NCBI GenBank assembly: GCA_032622095.1
Contig: CP136065.1
Coordinates: 243,843,474 to 243,907,473, forward strand
Origin: Siphonodentalium dalli
Lineage: Eukaryota; Mollusca; Scaphopoda; Gadilida; Siphonodentaliidae
Length of the DNA stretch: 64,000 bases
Direction of reading: 5' to 3'
Shown here: positions 47,876 to 60,727 of the stretch, piece by piece
Position numbering within the stretch: position 1 is the first letter of the stretch
How the letters are laid out: each line of letters opens with the position of its first letter
Translations under genes and position numbers: made by a program
Notes under the pieces: generated by a model
Database searches by the model: none
The model's input: the letters and a program-made list of their open reading frames with translations, nothing else
What the model was told of the DNA's origin: nothing

Positions 47876-49998
47876 AAAGCCAGGACATAAACTAATAAAA
47901 ACAATATTTCCTTTTCCTTGACCAAGTGATATAGAAGTTTAGTAGATTGGATAGCATTTGTAGTATCTGGTATAATGGCATCAGTCGAGATTGTGATACT
48001 AATAAAACTGCTATCAATACATAAAGAAATATATAAAATATGTGTAGGAAATGAACTTAATATCTAAACAGTTGAGCAATGATGATACAGACATTTTGTA
48101 TATTGAATTATTTTGTATAATTCCAAATACAAACCACCAGTTAAGTGCATAATGTTTTTAATATACCACAAAGGAGATCATAGCTGGGACGTGGCAAAAT
48201 ACATCCATGGTAATTTCAACAAAGGAGGATAACACTGGTGAAAATTGGAGGGAGAAACCCAAATCCGAACTTAATATGTATTTTGTTTGGTATTCTCACA
48301 TCGAATTTCATTTAAACAGTTGAGATTTACTAAACTTGTCATATTGAAACCAAAATTGAGTGTAAATTCCAACAAAAAGTAACTTAACTCTGAATTTGAA
48401 CTTGTCCTGTATTTGCCGCTAGTAAACCAAAATACCAAATTTCATTCTATTCAGATCAGATTTACTAAAGTTGATCGGAAACGAACAAGCAAGCGGACAT
48501 ACGAAGGACGGACTAACAAATAACATAATAGGTCCCGTTTTTTCATAACAGGTGTAAAAAACACACCGAGAAGTTAACTGCAGCTCTAAATTTAGCTGCA
48601 AAGATATGTGTAGAAGAAACTTTCTAAATTGATCACTTGACATACAAATAAAACGAAACCAAAAACATTCTGTTTAATTCATTCAAAATCAGGAATATTC
48701 TAGTATTTATCTTTAAAATACGGAACGTGTACTAGATGAAACTGCATCGGTAACTTTTTGCGTCATGTTAGCACTCCTCTCTTGATATCTACAATAAAAA
48801 CACGATTTTGTTCAGTGAGATATTTGAGGAAGAAACTGAAGACGCAACTTAAATATAGATTAGAACATTTCCTCGCGGGAAGACGCACATAATCGACATA
48901 ACCTAATATTATTTGATCATGAAATAAGCAGATAATTGATTCGTACCCAGTATTTCCTTTATTGGTGCGGGCCACCGTGAAATAAACCTGTTAAAGAGTG
49001 TACACCTGAAATGTCAAGTGTTGGCTTATTTGTGTTATTGTCCGCACATATCAGCTAAGAATCCCCTCATTATGAGTCAATAATGTGACCTAAACTTTCT
49101 CATTTTCAGCACATAATCGACTCAAAAAGAGGCGATTCTAACCAGATTATCTATCTAAAACAAATTATATTATGAGCAGATACTGTGCTAGTTTTCGGGA
49201 CAACAGGCTGTACAATTGATATCGCACCACCTACAAAACTGGGTCATGAGGTTATATCATGGTGCAATATTATTTGTAATGCAGGTGCAAACTTACCGAA
49301 CAATACTCATTATCACCATCTATAACGACATTCAGATCACAAGCAGGGCATATTACAGTGCTGTCGTCAGGATGTATATTCAATCGATTAATCTGCAATC
49401 TTGAACATCAAGGCCATTGATGCCGATCAGTCTCAAAATATTTTCACCACCAAAGTTTATCTTGTTTGCCACTTTTGGAACTTCCTTCAGCAAAACATTT
49501 CCTTTGCATTCCTGTCACAACTGTCCGAATATAGCAAATCGTCCAGCAGGATTACGACGACAATGACAGTTGTCATGCAAACTGTCAGCCAGAATAGCTT
49601 ATTTAAAAATTTCAGTAAAACCCAAGCTTGTGCGTTAATGTTGTTGTTTATCTCACGTGACTGAATCGCCGCGAAAAAAAAAATCGACTATAACCCCGTT
49701 TCGAAAGTTAAATATTAATATACTGTCTTATTGTCGTTATTTTGCAATATTATGTGACTGGGAAATATACTTAAATATGAGTGGAATAGGTCAGAAAAAG
49801 GACGATGAAGTGTGCTAACAAATTTGCGATATATCTTAGAGAGTTGTAGACACAGTTTTTGTTTGCTAAATAGAAGAGTTCCCTTATCTCAAGGAGGATA
49901 ACTCTATTTCTGTTGTATTCTAGCTTGACTGGTATTACAGATGCCACCAACATCAAAGCTCCCCAACGTCAAGAGAGTAGGTAATCCTTAAATAAATC
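47876..49998. other. No gene recognised; one dispersed-repeat tail
   Basis: At ~48425-48545 CCAAATTTCATTCTATTCAG, GATCGGAAACGAACAAGC and GGACATACGAAGGACGGAC resemble the tail of a dispersed repeat (compare GACGGACGGATGAACG at 29430). Other open frames (48763-48975 -, 49401-49664 +) have no motif. Confidence 0.4.
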
Positions 49999-50094
49999 GA
50001 TTGATCAGTGATATCGTTTGTGGATTGATCAGTGATATCGTTTGTGGATTGATCAGTGATATCGTTTGTGGATTGATCAGTGATATCGTTTGTG
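49999..50094. repeat. Perfect 24-bp tandem repeat, four copies
   Basis: GATTGATCAGTGATATCGTT plus TGTG repeats four times without change. Lack of divergence suggests recent slippage. There are no unique spacers, so it is not a CRISPR array. Confidence 0.95.
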
Positions 50095-51000
50095 GATAAT
50101 AAACAAAACATTTTTGTTGATATCAGATGCATTAACACTGGTATATAAAATTTACGTTTTTTAGTAATTTATGGGTAATATACTATATCATAGGGCTTTT
50201 GTTGTGTATCTGATTATGAAGTGAACACATTTGAAATATAAAAATCTGAACAAAAACATATGTTTTTTTTTAGTTGTTGAGAATATTAATATTATTGCGT
50301 TATTTTAATATTGGCGCAAATAATGTGACAGTAAAATAAAATGAAATATAAGATGTATAAAGGATGTGTCTCTATTTATTTAAACTGAAAATAAATCACA
50401 CGTTATAGGCGAACATGTTTTGTCTACAAGCTCTATAACCCTTTTAGTTCCTGCAAATTACGTGGGTATTCTTAATTATTCATTTAAAACTTTTTAATTG
50501 TGTCAAATTTCTGGACCATTTATAGATATAATAATCAAACTATAAAATTCATTCAAATGTAAGTTCATGCTCAGCAGCCTTGGAATTTTACATTCAAGTG
50601 TTAATGTTGTTCTATACCACTACTTAGCATTATGGTGGATGTTTATAAATGAATAATTGTTAGATTAAATTGTGCTTTGTTACATTATATATTTCAATCT
50701 AGTGCTAACTACGATCAGAATCACAATCCAATATGAACCTCTGTGATTATTATTGGTCGATTATGAACCTATATTACTATTCTTATTATGATGAAATTAA
50801 ACACTCAACTCTTCAATGGATTAGCACATAACCTCACCGGATCAATGAAACTGTATATCATGCATTTTACGCGAGTTATTTTCATGCTGCCACTAACCCG
50901 CTTTCTTATGGGATTGTCAGTTAAATGTGTCGGGCCTAACTAATTTGCCCCCTTGCATAGTTATCGTGTTGCTAACATGCACATGCTACTAATACTAACT
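50095..51000. other. AT-rich, no gene recognised
   Basis: No supported exon, repeat or RNA gene was seen. Confidence 0.5.
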
Positions 51001-51690
51001 ATACGTGACGAGACACATGTATATAGATGCAGGACAGAAGTTTTTATTTCTGGTGATGCAAATGTCGCTAACTATACGAGATTACACTGGTGTATTTGGA
51101 TACACGACAGAAGTAATTATTTCAGGTGAGATTAAAGTTAGAATAATTCCAGGTTCGAATTGTATAGTTACGTGTCCACTTTCTTCTATTTTGAAATAGA
51201 CTTGAATACTATGAGCAGATGTCACTGTTCAACGATGGGTTTGCGTCCAAGTATGATTGGATCGGGATTACTTAATTTCACACTAACTTGAAAACATCTG
51301 CATATTTAAATTGTGTCTTTGCTCATTTTAAAGAAAGAACTGTGCCATGCTATGTGTGACTGTTATAGCGGCGGTGGGCCCAGTGTCTGAACATTTGCTT
51401 ATGACTTAACTTCAAATTTAATTTCAGCAGCCAATTCTCTGAGAACACTTCGAAGTATTCTGGTATGTTTATCTTTACAATGTGTTTCTCACACATTGGA
51501 CACATAATTCCAACTTTATGCCAGAGTATCGTTACCAGAGTTGTTTCGTTGCGGAGTAGCAGTTTCGATGTTCAAACCGAAACGCTCTTTTAGTTCATGC
51601 TCGTAAACGAAAATGCTCTTTAACTGGTATGTTTCAACGCCATGATCTGACAAGGAGTGGAATTTATACCCAAAGATCACCGGACAAAGA
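51001..51690 (+). repeat. Dispersed repeat blocks A, B and C joined (copy 2)
   Basis: A (51060-51205) matches 34191-34395; B (51250-51530) matches 40735-41045; C (51537-51650) matches 41660-41850. Here they are contiguous and so give the order of the parent repeat. Block A itself starts with an internal tandem copy (CTAACTATACGTGACGAGAC at ~50995, then CTAACTATACGAGATTACAC). Confidence 0.7.
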
Positions 51691-52014
51691 ACGATGTGTA
51701 AATATCCCGCTACCACTAGTATATTATAACAAAAAAGTTCTCCGAAGATAATTTACAATTTAAGAAAAGAGACTCCAAATTGAAAGAAATGAAATATCTT
51801 ATATGATTAACACACAAAAAAAACAAATATAATTAATTTGTCACGTAGTACTCCATAAACAAATTCCCACAGAGCCATTAAATACTCATAGTCAACTGAA
51901 ATAGACTATGATGTATTACAGGTGTAGACTAGAAATGCTGAAGAGAAACGAAAGAGTGCGCTAATAGCAAGAATTATAAACGCAATAGTCGGATGGTGCT
52001 AATATTTGAGAACA
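51691..52014. other. Non-coding, left of the satellite
   Basis: No gene. Sequence ends where satellite-unit similarity begins (AACAATGTTCATAGAAAACG). Confidence 0.5.
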
Positions 52015-52482
52015 ATGTTCATAGAAAACGATGTCATGAAGTTTGTTGAGCTAGGGACCACACAAATCCAATCTAAATTCATAATGCTAATTCGGTTGTC
52101 CAATGGCGATTCAATCACTACAAACGCTCTTTATATGTACACTTGTGTCAGTAAACGCTCCTTAAACTGTGGCATTCATTGTTTGGTGTTGCTGGCAGCG
52201 AAGTCCATTGTTAAAAGAATAAACGCCCTTTTTGTGTTTTGTTATAATTGTAAACGCTCTTTTACAGCTATACGGGACACGTCCCTCGTCCTATTCATGT
52301 TATTGTTGGGACTCGGGTCAGACAAAAAGGCGTTATTTCGCAGCATAATGTATGACCGCGTGTATTGCTTTTTAATCGTGTGTTGTTTGGTGTGGTGTTT
52401 GCGTAAACTGGAAATCATTTTACCTGGACCGACACCATTTTCCTGTCTATCTACAAAACATTCATTAAATGTTTGACAGAAT
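52015..52482 (+). repeat. Satellite unit, left part, interrupted by the transposon
   Basis: Matches the 62.4-62.84, 62.99-63.44 and 63.59-64.0 kb units in order: GAAAACGATGTCATGA, AAACGCTCTTTATATG, TGTAAACGCTCTTTTACAGC, ATGTATGACCGCGTGTATTG and ACATTCATTAAATGTTTGAC. It stops at AT (52481-52482), where the 9.8-kb transposon begins. The 156-codon frame here is repeat sequence, not a gene. Confidence 0.9.
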
Positions 52483-52507
52483 AAGCGGCCTCGGAGTTCC
52501 GCGCTCG
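52483..52507 (+). repeat. Left terminal inverted repeat
   Basis: AAGCGGCCTCGGAGTTCCGC then GCTCGC; matches the right end except GC/AG at positions 6-7 and a few bases after position 19. Confidence 0.88.
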
Positions 52508-53649
52508 CGATGCGGCATGGGTAATGTCAAATGTCAATGCACATAAACAAACGTGCGTAAATGACGGAATTTCGTAGTAAATGTTTAGTTTCGATCTGTT
52601 CCAATAAATAAATTAGTCTAGTTATTGCGACATTTGACGATATCTGTATGTGGAAGGACAGATTGCAGGCCTTTTTACGGACAAGAGGTTTACCTATTTC
52701 TGGGTAGAAAGAAGAGCTCACTGCACTTGTTTTGGTGCAAAGTATTTTGACATTCCTGTGAAATCAACCGCACAGGAAGAAGAAAAAGAAAGGTACACAA
52801 CTATTCGGACTGTAAATTGAACTGTTCTCCCTGACCCTCTTTCTGATTTGAAAACATGTTGGATGGGAGAAGTGAAAGGTGTGTCGATGTGGCCACCTTG
52901 CGTGTACGGTGATATTGCGGAATACTTGGTGAACAACTGTGAACGTAATTTGAGAACAAAGTTGTTGGCAGATTACAAGGAGGGCAAGGGGTATTCCTAC
53001 TTTGACTCCAACTGGTTGAAAGAGGTGTTTTATCATCAGATTTCAGAGGACTCACATTACTGCTTCCTGAAATCCCAGTGCATCCCTTCAATGAACATTT
53101 CAAACCTGCCACATGATGTTTGGGTGTGCCTTAACAAGAATACTGGGAAATAATGAGTGTACTGTACTTGTTTTGAAGGGTGGGTATTATTTACGAGAAT
53201 TAATATAATAAATTAACAATATTGTGGTGTAGTAATGACCCCAACGGAAAATATTAATAGCCCGACAAAGACGGCTTAGTCGGCAACCACAAGTAGAAGA
53301 AATTGGCGGCAGAATAGTCAAACGGCAGAATAGTCAACATGGTGACGGTGGCCGAAAACAGGCAGAAGAAGCAGAAACTATTTTTTTTTAAATGTCATAA
53401 AAAAAATGATAAAATCAGACAATTGTAAACTTGTGGAATATGTTGAATTCTAATTACTATAGTATACTAATTTAATTTAGTAAATTTACACGGTGCAGGG
53501 TGAGTTGATTTTATTAGTTTTTGTATTAAGTCTATATGTTTTTACAGGCTTGGTCCACCTGCAACCACGTCGCAGCTGTATCGTTCAAATTGGATATGCC
53601 TGGCAGAATGGACTCACAAACAAGTCGTGTACATCAATTCCTGCTTCTT

Positions 53650-54100
53650 GGTTACACTGGTGTAAATAAGGTTCCGAGTGACATCTAGCGGATGCGGGAG
53701 GAATATATAGGAGAGAATAAAATATACCCTGGGCCCTGATTGGTCAATAGCCTTGTGTGCTTTTCACATAAAAAAATCATCACACCTCTTCCCTATGATT
53801 TCCCATAGGTAAAATAACCATTGGCACAGGAATTAACCCTTTGTAGTGAAGTTTGAATTTTTTGGTGTGGTCTAAAATATGATTGTATTTTTTTATGCGG
53901 TTCTGACACTAGTTACGAAAACATAAGATTTAAAGGCGAATTCCCTGCTAGACAGACATGATTTTTTTGTGTAAAAAGTTTCCCAAAATGTCAATTTTTC
54001 AGATTTAAAGAAAATTTTGGACCCAACATTTATATTGCCAACACTATACGCTAAAACGTTAGCACTGAGGCCTATGGAAAACATTTACACCAGTGTAACC
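53650..54100. repeat. TIR unit 1 of nested array (451 bp)
   Basis: Complete unit with both termini, followed directly by the first spacer, which starts TAAAGTGAAA. Confidence 0.9.
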
Positions 54101-55000
54101 TAAAGTGAAAAAATAGCTTTTTATCATTTTTGATTCCTGGGAGTCACTTTAAAGCATTTTAATGCATTTTACAGAGCCTGGTCTTTCAGTCCAATGAATA
54201 TCTCATGCTTGATGTAGCTATTCTTGCTGCTGATGCCTTCTTTCACTTACATCAGCCAAAAAAATAGTAAGATTTTTCATAAAAAATGCCAATTTTTCAA
54301 GGTATTTTCAAAAAATTTCAAGGTGGTAATAGTCACATGATAATGCAAATGACCCATAACATGGGCATGTCAACGACACATATATCAATTGTTATAAGAA
54401 CCTAATTTAACAAGTATTTTGGATTTTATAGCCAGTGTTATACAGATATATATCATAAAAGTGTCATTTCCACTGGTGGGTATGGTCATTTGAAGGTTAA
54501 TAGCACTAATACTTGGACACATTTAAGAAAATGCTTCAGCAATTGAAAGAGAGCATATCTTTATTCAACTAATTCAATATACACCCACATCCAGTTATCT
54601 TGGATCACCCTTGCAGACATGAAAATGTCATATTTTATTCTTCAATGTGCTGATAAAGTCATGCGCTTGATGCTCAGCTGATCAGATCTGGACTCAATGA
54701 CCTCACATCACCAGAAGTTCTCTCATGGAAAGAATATTGAACAGTCTTCCATAGCTGATCCAAGTTTGCAACACCAGACCCCTAAAACTGAGTGAAAATG
54801 GGGCCTGAACATGACTGGTGGTGGAAAATAGTGCTTTTTTTATGAATAATTTGTTAAAGGGGGTGGGGTTAAATTGTGTGTGATAAATAAAGAACCACAG
54901 AAGTGATATTGTTTTTGAACACATTTTTTCCATTGATGGGCAATTCTGAAGAAATGTAGGGAGTTACAATTATTCCGCGAAAAAGCGGGCTATCGCTTAA

Positions 55001-55449
55001 GGTTACACTGGTGTAAATAAGGTTCCGAGTGACATCTAGCGGATGCGGGAGGAATATATAGGAGAGAATAAAATAGACACTGGGCCCTGATTGGTCAATA
55101 GCCTTGTGTGCTTTTCACATAAAAAAATCATCACACCTCTTCCCTATGATTTCCCATAGGTAAAATAACCATTGGCACAGGAATTAACCCTTTGTAGTGA
55201 AGTTTGAATTTTTTGGTGTGGTCTAAAATATGACTATTTTTTTATGCGGTTCTGACACTAGTTACGAAAACATAAGATTTAAAGGCGAATTCCCTGCTAG
55301 ACAGACATGATTTTTTTGTGTAAAAAGTTTCCCAAAATGTCAATTTTTCAGATTTAAAGAAAATTTTGGACCCAACATTTATATTGCCAACACTATACGC
55401 TAAAACGTTAGCACTGAGGCCTATGGAAAACATTTACACCAGTGTAACC
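55001..55449. repeat. TIR unit 2 of nested array (449 bp)
   Basis: Near-identical to unit 1; differs by a 2-bp deletion in the GACTGTATTTTTTT stretch. Flanks are CTTAA on the left and TAAAG on the right. Confidence 0.9.
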
Positions 55450-56348
55450 TAAAGTGAAAAAATAGCTTTTTATCATTTTTGATTCCTGGGAGTCACTTTA
55501 AAGCATTTTAATGCATTTTACAGAGCCTGGTCTTTCAGTCCAATGAATATCTCATGCTTGATGTGGCTATTCTTGCTGCTGATGCATTCTTTCACTTACA
55601 TCAGCCAAAAAAATAGTAAGATTTTTCATAAAAAATGCCAATTTTTCAAGGTATTTTCAAAAAATTTCAAGGTGGTAATAGTCACATGATAATGCAAATG
55701 ACCCATAACATGGGCATGTCAACGACACATATAACAATTGTTATAAGAACCTAATTTAACAAGTATTTTGGATTTTATAGCCAGTGTTATACAGATATAT
55801 ATCATAAAAGTGTCATTTCCACTGGTGGGTATGGTCATTTGAAGGTTAATAGCACTAATACTTGGACACATTTAAGAAAATGCTTCAGCAATTGAAAGAG
55901 AGCATATCTTTATTCAACTAATTCAATATACACCCACATCCAGTTATCTTGGATCACCCTTGCAGACCTGAAAATGTCATATTTTATTCTTCAATGTGCT
56001 GATAAAGTCATGCGCTTGATGCTCAGCTGATCAGATCTGGACTCAATGACCTCACATCACCAGAAGTTCTCTCATGGAAAGAATATTGAACAGTCTTCCA
56101 TAGCTGATCCAAGTTTGCAACACCAGACCCCTAAAACTGAGTGAAAATGGGGCCTGAACATGACTGGTGGTGGAAAATAGTGCTTTTTTATGAATAATTT
56201 GTTAAAGGGGGTGGGGTTAAATTGTGTGTGATAAATAAAGAACCACAGAAGTGATATTGTTTTTGAACACATTTTTTCCATTGATGGGCAATTCTGAAGA
56301 AATGTAGGGAGTTACAATTATTCCGCGAAAAAGCGGGCTATCGCTTAA

Positions 56349-56799
56349 GGTTACACTGGTGTAAATAAGGTTCCGAGTGACATCTAGCGGATGCGGGAGG
56401 AATATATAGGAGAGAATAAAATAGACACTGGGCCCTGATTGGTCAATAGCCTTGTGTGCTTTTCACATAAAAAAATCATCACACCTCTTCCCTATGATTT
56501 CCCATAGGTAAAATAACCATTGGCACAGGAATTAACCCTTTGTAGTGAAGTTTGAATTTTTTGGTGTGGTCTAAAATATGACTGTATTTTTTTATGCGGT
56601 TCTGACACTAGTTACGAAAACATAAGATTTAAAGGCGAATTCCCTGCTAGACAGACATGATTTTTTTGTGTAAAAAGTTTCCCAAAATGTCAATTTTTCA
56701 GATTTAAAGAAAATTTTGGACCCAACATTTATATTGCCAACACTATACGCTAAAACGTTAGCACTGAGGCCTATGGAAAACATTTACACCAGTGTAACC
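56349..56799. repeat. TIR unit 3 of nested array (451 bp)
   Basis: Near-identical to unit 1, with the longer GACTGTATTTTTTT form. The spacer after it has a GTGTGTCATTT variant absent from the other spacers. Confidence 0.9.
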
Positions 56800-57701
56800 T
56801 AAAGTGAAAAAATAGCTTTTTATCATTTTTGATTCCTGGGAGTCACTTTAAAGCATTTTAATGCATTTTACAGAGCCTGGTCTTTCAGTCCAATGAATAT
56901 CTCATGCTTGATGTGGCTATTCTTGCTGCTGATGCCTTCTTTCACTTACATCAGCCAAAAAAATAGTAAGATTTTTCATAAAAAATGCCAATTTTTCAAG
57001 GTATTTTCAAAAAATTTCAAGGTGGTAATAGTCACATGATAAAGCAAATGACCCATAAAATGGGCATGTCAACGACACATATATCAATTGTTATAAGAAC
57101 CTAATTTAACAAGTATTTTGGATTTTATAGCCAGTGTTATACAGATATATATCATAAAAGTGTGTCATTTCCACTGGTGGGTATGGTCATTTGAAGGTTA
57201 ATAGCACTAATACTTGGACACATTTCAGAAAATGCTTCAGCAATTGAAAGAGAGCATATCTTTATTCAACTAATTCAATATACACCCACATCCAGTTATC
57301 TTGGATCACCCTTGCAGACCTGAAAATGTCATATTTTATTCTTCAATGTGCTGATAAAGTCATGCGCTTGATGCTCAGCTGATCAGATCTGGACTCAATG
57401 ACCTCACATCACCAGAAGTTCTCTCATGGAAAGAATATTGAACAGTCTTCCATAGCTGATCCAAGTTTGCAACACCAGACCCCTAAAACTGAGTGAAAAT
57501 GGGGCCTGAACATGACTGGTGGTGGAAAATAGTGCTTTTTTTATGAATAATTTGTTAAAGGGGGTGGGGTTAAATTGTGTGTGATAAATAAAGAACCACA
57601 GAAGTGATATTGTTTTTGAACACATTTTTTCCATTGATGGGCAATTCTGAAGAAATGTAGGGAGTTACAATTATTCCGCGAAAAAGCGGGCTATCGCTTT
57701 A

Positions 57702-58150
57702 GGTTACACTGGTGTAAATAAGGTTCCGAGTGACATCTAGCGGATGCGGGAGGAATATATAGGAGAGAATAAAATAGACACTGGGCCCTGATTGGTCAAT
57801 AGCCTTGTGTGCTTTTCACATAAAAAAATCATCACACCTCTTCCCGATGATTTCCCATAGGTAAAATAACCATTGGCACAGGAATTAACCCTTTGTAGTG
57901 AAGTTTGAATTTTTTGGTGTGGTCTAAAATATGACTATTTTTTTATGCGGTTCTGACACTAGTTACGAAAACATAAGATTTAAAGGCGAATTCCCTGCTA
58001 GACAGACATGATTTTTTTGTGTAAAAAGTTTCCCAAAATGTCAATTTTTCAGATTTAAAGAAAATTTTGGACCCAACATTTATATTGCCAACACTATACG
58101 CTAAAACGTTAGCACTGAGGCCTATGGAAAACATTTACACCAGTGTAACC
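57702..58150. repeat. TIR unit 4 of nested array (449 bp)
   Basis: Last unit; shares the 2-bp deletion with unit 2 and has CTTTA rather than CTTAA at its left flank. Its right end is the end of the whole insertion. Confidence 0.9.
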
Positions 58151-59128
58151 TCTTGGGTGGCTCCTTCGAATAAGATTTCTAAATCCAAAATAAATCCTAA
58201 ATGGTTGAAGGAAATGGAATGGTGGAAGCATCACTACTCAAAAGATGCTGTGGCGACAATCAACCCAGTGGCCAGGATGTTGTTTTCGCCCGTGGACAGC
58301 GAAAGAAAACCCTCTTTGGAATCTCTCATGGGATCACTTTATGTGAGTTGCGGAAATGTCAGTGTATTCCAAAATGCCATCCCTGAAGCATCGCCAAATT
58401 ACAGTGTTATAGATGACATCAATGTTCTGTGTGAGCTCCAGGTAGATACGACACCATGAATAGATGTAGTGCCAACGCTTAAACAACTTTCCAGAGAGTT
58501 AGAAGCTGATGTTAATGTGTTACCACCTCTGAGTGTATCGTATGTAGCTGCGGTAGAGGAAACAGCCGAGACCAATTTACCATTTCCACTTGGAGTGATC
58601 AGCTTATTGGGCGGATAACTGGTTCTAGTGCTCAGTGTTCTGACACAGGCAAGAAAGTTGAACAGTGGCCATGCTGTCAATATTAACAGTGTTGTTTCAG
58701 TAATTGTGGGTAAAACACATGTTAACCCTGAACTCCCTGCACTGAAGTATGGTCGGTCGCAGAATGGATCCTGCTGCGAGAGGACAATATGCTGCTGTTA
58801 TCACGAGGAATGGACGCAAGATCTTGAAAGTCAGAAAATGTGGTTTCTTTATTGACCCTCAAAACATTTACATGGGAGCGAGTCCTGACGCAGTTGTGTC
58901 ATGTGATTGTTGCACCACCGGAATTCTGGAAATTAAATGTCCACTGGGAATTTCTCACACCGACCCAAAGAAGTGCCCACCTTCATATCTTGTCAAGACA
59001 AAGAGGTATGTAATATGTATCTTAGGTATGATACATGTACACAATATTGATCTTCAGAGCATACACATAGAGTATTTGAAAATACGAAGCGTTAGTAAAG
59101 TAAATTTACTATTTCTTTCACACATAAT

Positions 59129-59131
<3 letters not shown>

Positions 59132-59170
<39 letters not shown>
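59132..59170. repeat. (AT)n microsatellite inside transposon intron
   Basis: About 19 AT repeats within the deduced intron 59006-59681. Confidence 0.95.
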
Positions 59171-59174
<4 letters not shown>

Positions 59175-59906
59175 AAATGTATCTTATGATTGAGTTACAT
59201 TGTTAATACATTAACATGTACTGGTACTAAACCTCTATTTCATGACATTGACTGTCGGATATTTTATTTATTGGTCACTCATTTAGTATGGTTATATTTT
59301 ATGCTTTTCCATCTACATGTATATGCAAATGTCAGTCCTTATTTCCTATGGTACATGTATCCACTTAGTTATTTTAATACATGGAGTTTAATATGATTAT
59401 GAGGATAGGCTTTGTGTGACATAAGATGTTGAAACAGGAATGAGTAGGAACTAAACATATTAGGAGGAACTAATATTAGGATGGGTGTATTTGTGGGTTA
59501 TGTATTGTATCCATTCATCTGCACAACTCAAGTGATGTAGCATACATTGGCAATATTAATGTATTTCAGACAAATTGTGAAAAAAAATGATTATTCTGTT
59601 GTGGTTAAAGAGCAATATATTTTAGACATATAACCATATTATTATACAACTGAGATTAATAAATATTATTTTATTCAATAGTGATAAACTACAACTGAAA
59701 GAAAGTCACGAGTATCACACAGGTCCTAACACAACTGGCAGTGACTGGTTACGATTGGTGTGACTTATTTAACTACACAAGCCTTGGATACCACCTTGAG
59801 AGAATGCACCGAGATCCCTATGCAGAGAAAATATTAGAAGTACATCAGGCTGCTCAAATGGTGTTCACCAAGTTCGTACTGCCAATACTTCGCCTGACTG
59901 ACGGTG

Positions 59907-60727
59907 GTGAGTATACCAGACTATACTAGAAAATTATTTGTGTTTTGGGCTATGAAACTTACAAACCAAAAACGGTTTCCGATCTGCTTTCAAGAGTTAT
60001 AGCAGCATGTGTGAATTCTAAGTCGCAAAAGGGCCAGTTACCGTTACATTGAAATATTTGCATTTAATACCATTACCATTACCATTACATCAAAATTTGA
60101 AAGCAATGCATTACCATTACTATTACATACCAACGTAATGCATTACCATTACATTTTGACAATTTATTTGGTTTGAAAAATTAAAACAAATATCTTCTGT
60201 TATATAAACTTGATACATCAACAGTGATCAAAGAATACAAATAATCTTGATGCTTGCACTGGACAACACATGCGCTATATAAGATGGGTCTTAATGCTAC
60301 ATATGAACATGCGTGTCCCAGCTGGCTTGTCAAAATGATGATAAGAGAATAACATACTTTTTGATGACATGATGAACTAATGACGAATGTGATCACTAGC
60401 TAACCTAATCTATCAGTATAAATCATATTTCCTTGAATGTATTGTTAGTTTAAACATATGTATTGCATATACAAGCAATGGGATTGGGGTAAAGTTATCA
60501 AAACATTAAATTTCATTTGTTGTTCACACTATGGTCAAAATAAGTTCATGCCATTAGCCAATTATTTGGGTTTTTGGGCAAGTAATGCATTAATTTGCAT
60601 TACATGTAATGCGATGCAAGTTCAGTTATACATTACATGGGTCCGATATACCAAATTTGGTTCTGAGCCGATAAAAAAAATGTTTGAGTTATCGCACCAT
60701 GTGTAGTGTGGATACACATAAAATTAG
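59907..60727. repeat. Last intron of accessory gene, with CATTACC repeats
   Basis: The intron holds tandem CATTAC/ACCATT words (60058-60145), a second GCATTACATGTAATGC palindrome at ~60596, and a dispersed-repeat piece TTTGAGTTATCGCACCATG (~60683-60701) shared with ~29380. The donor is GTGAGT and the acceptor AAATTAG. Confidence 0.65.

Larger units (their letters stand above)
53650..58150. mobile_element. Nested insertion: four TIR units alternating with three spacers
   Basis: The insertion starts GGTTACACTGGTGTAAAT and ends ATTTACACCAGTGTAACC, flanked by TCTT on both sides (53646-53649, 58151-58154). Removing it with one TCTT restores the reading frame A-S-W-V-A of the host transposon's nuclease gene. 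Inside, units bounded by these same termini occur at 53650-54100, 55001-55449, 56349-56799 and 57702-58150. They are separated by spacers of 900, 899 and 902 bp (54101-55000, 55450-56348, 56800-57701). Copies are ~98-99 percent identical by eye. The terminus is itself a near-palindrome (TTACACTGGTGTAA). A 4-bp duplication fits several superfamilies, so none is assigned. Confidence 0.92.

Noticed and set aside
49999-50094. Four exact 24-bp repeats resembling a CRISPR array
   Set aside because: Repeats are head-to-tail with no unique spacers, and the context is eukaryotic.
52006-52476. 156-codon plus-strand frame as a gene
   Set aside because: It is satellite sequence; the equivalent frames at 62569 and 63171 are shorter and shifted.
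53893-58134. A 63-codon minus-strand frame present in all four array units, and 69-76-codon frames in the spacers
   Set aside because: The copies are nearly identical at DNA level through recent amplification, so an unbroken frame is not evidence of selection. The spacer frame shifts in one copy, and no motif is present.
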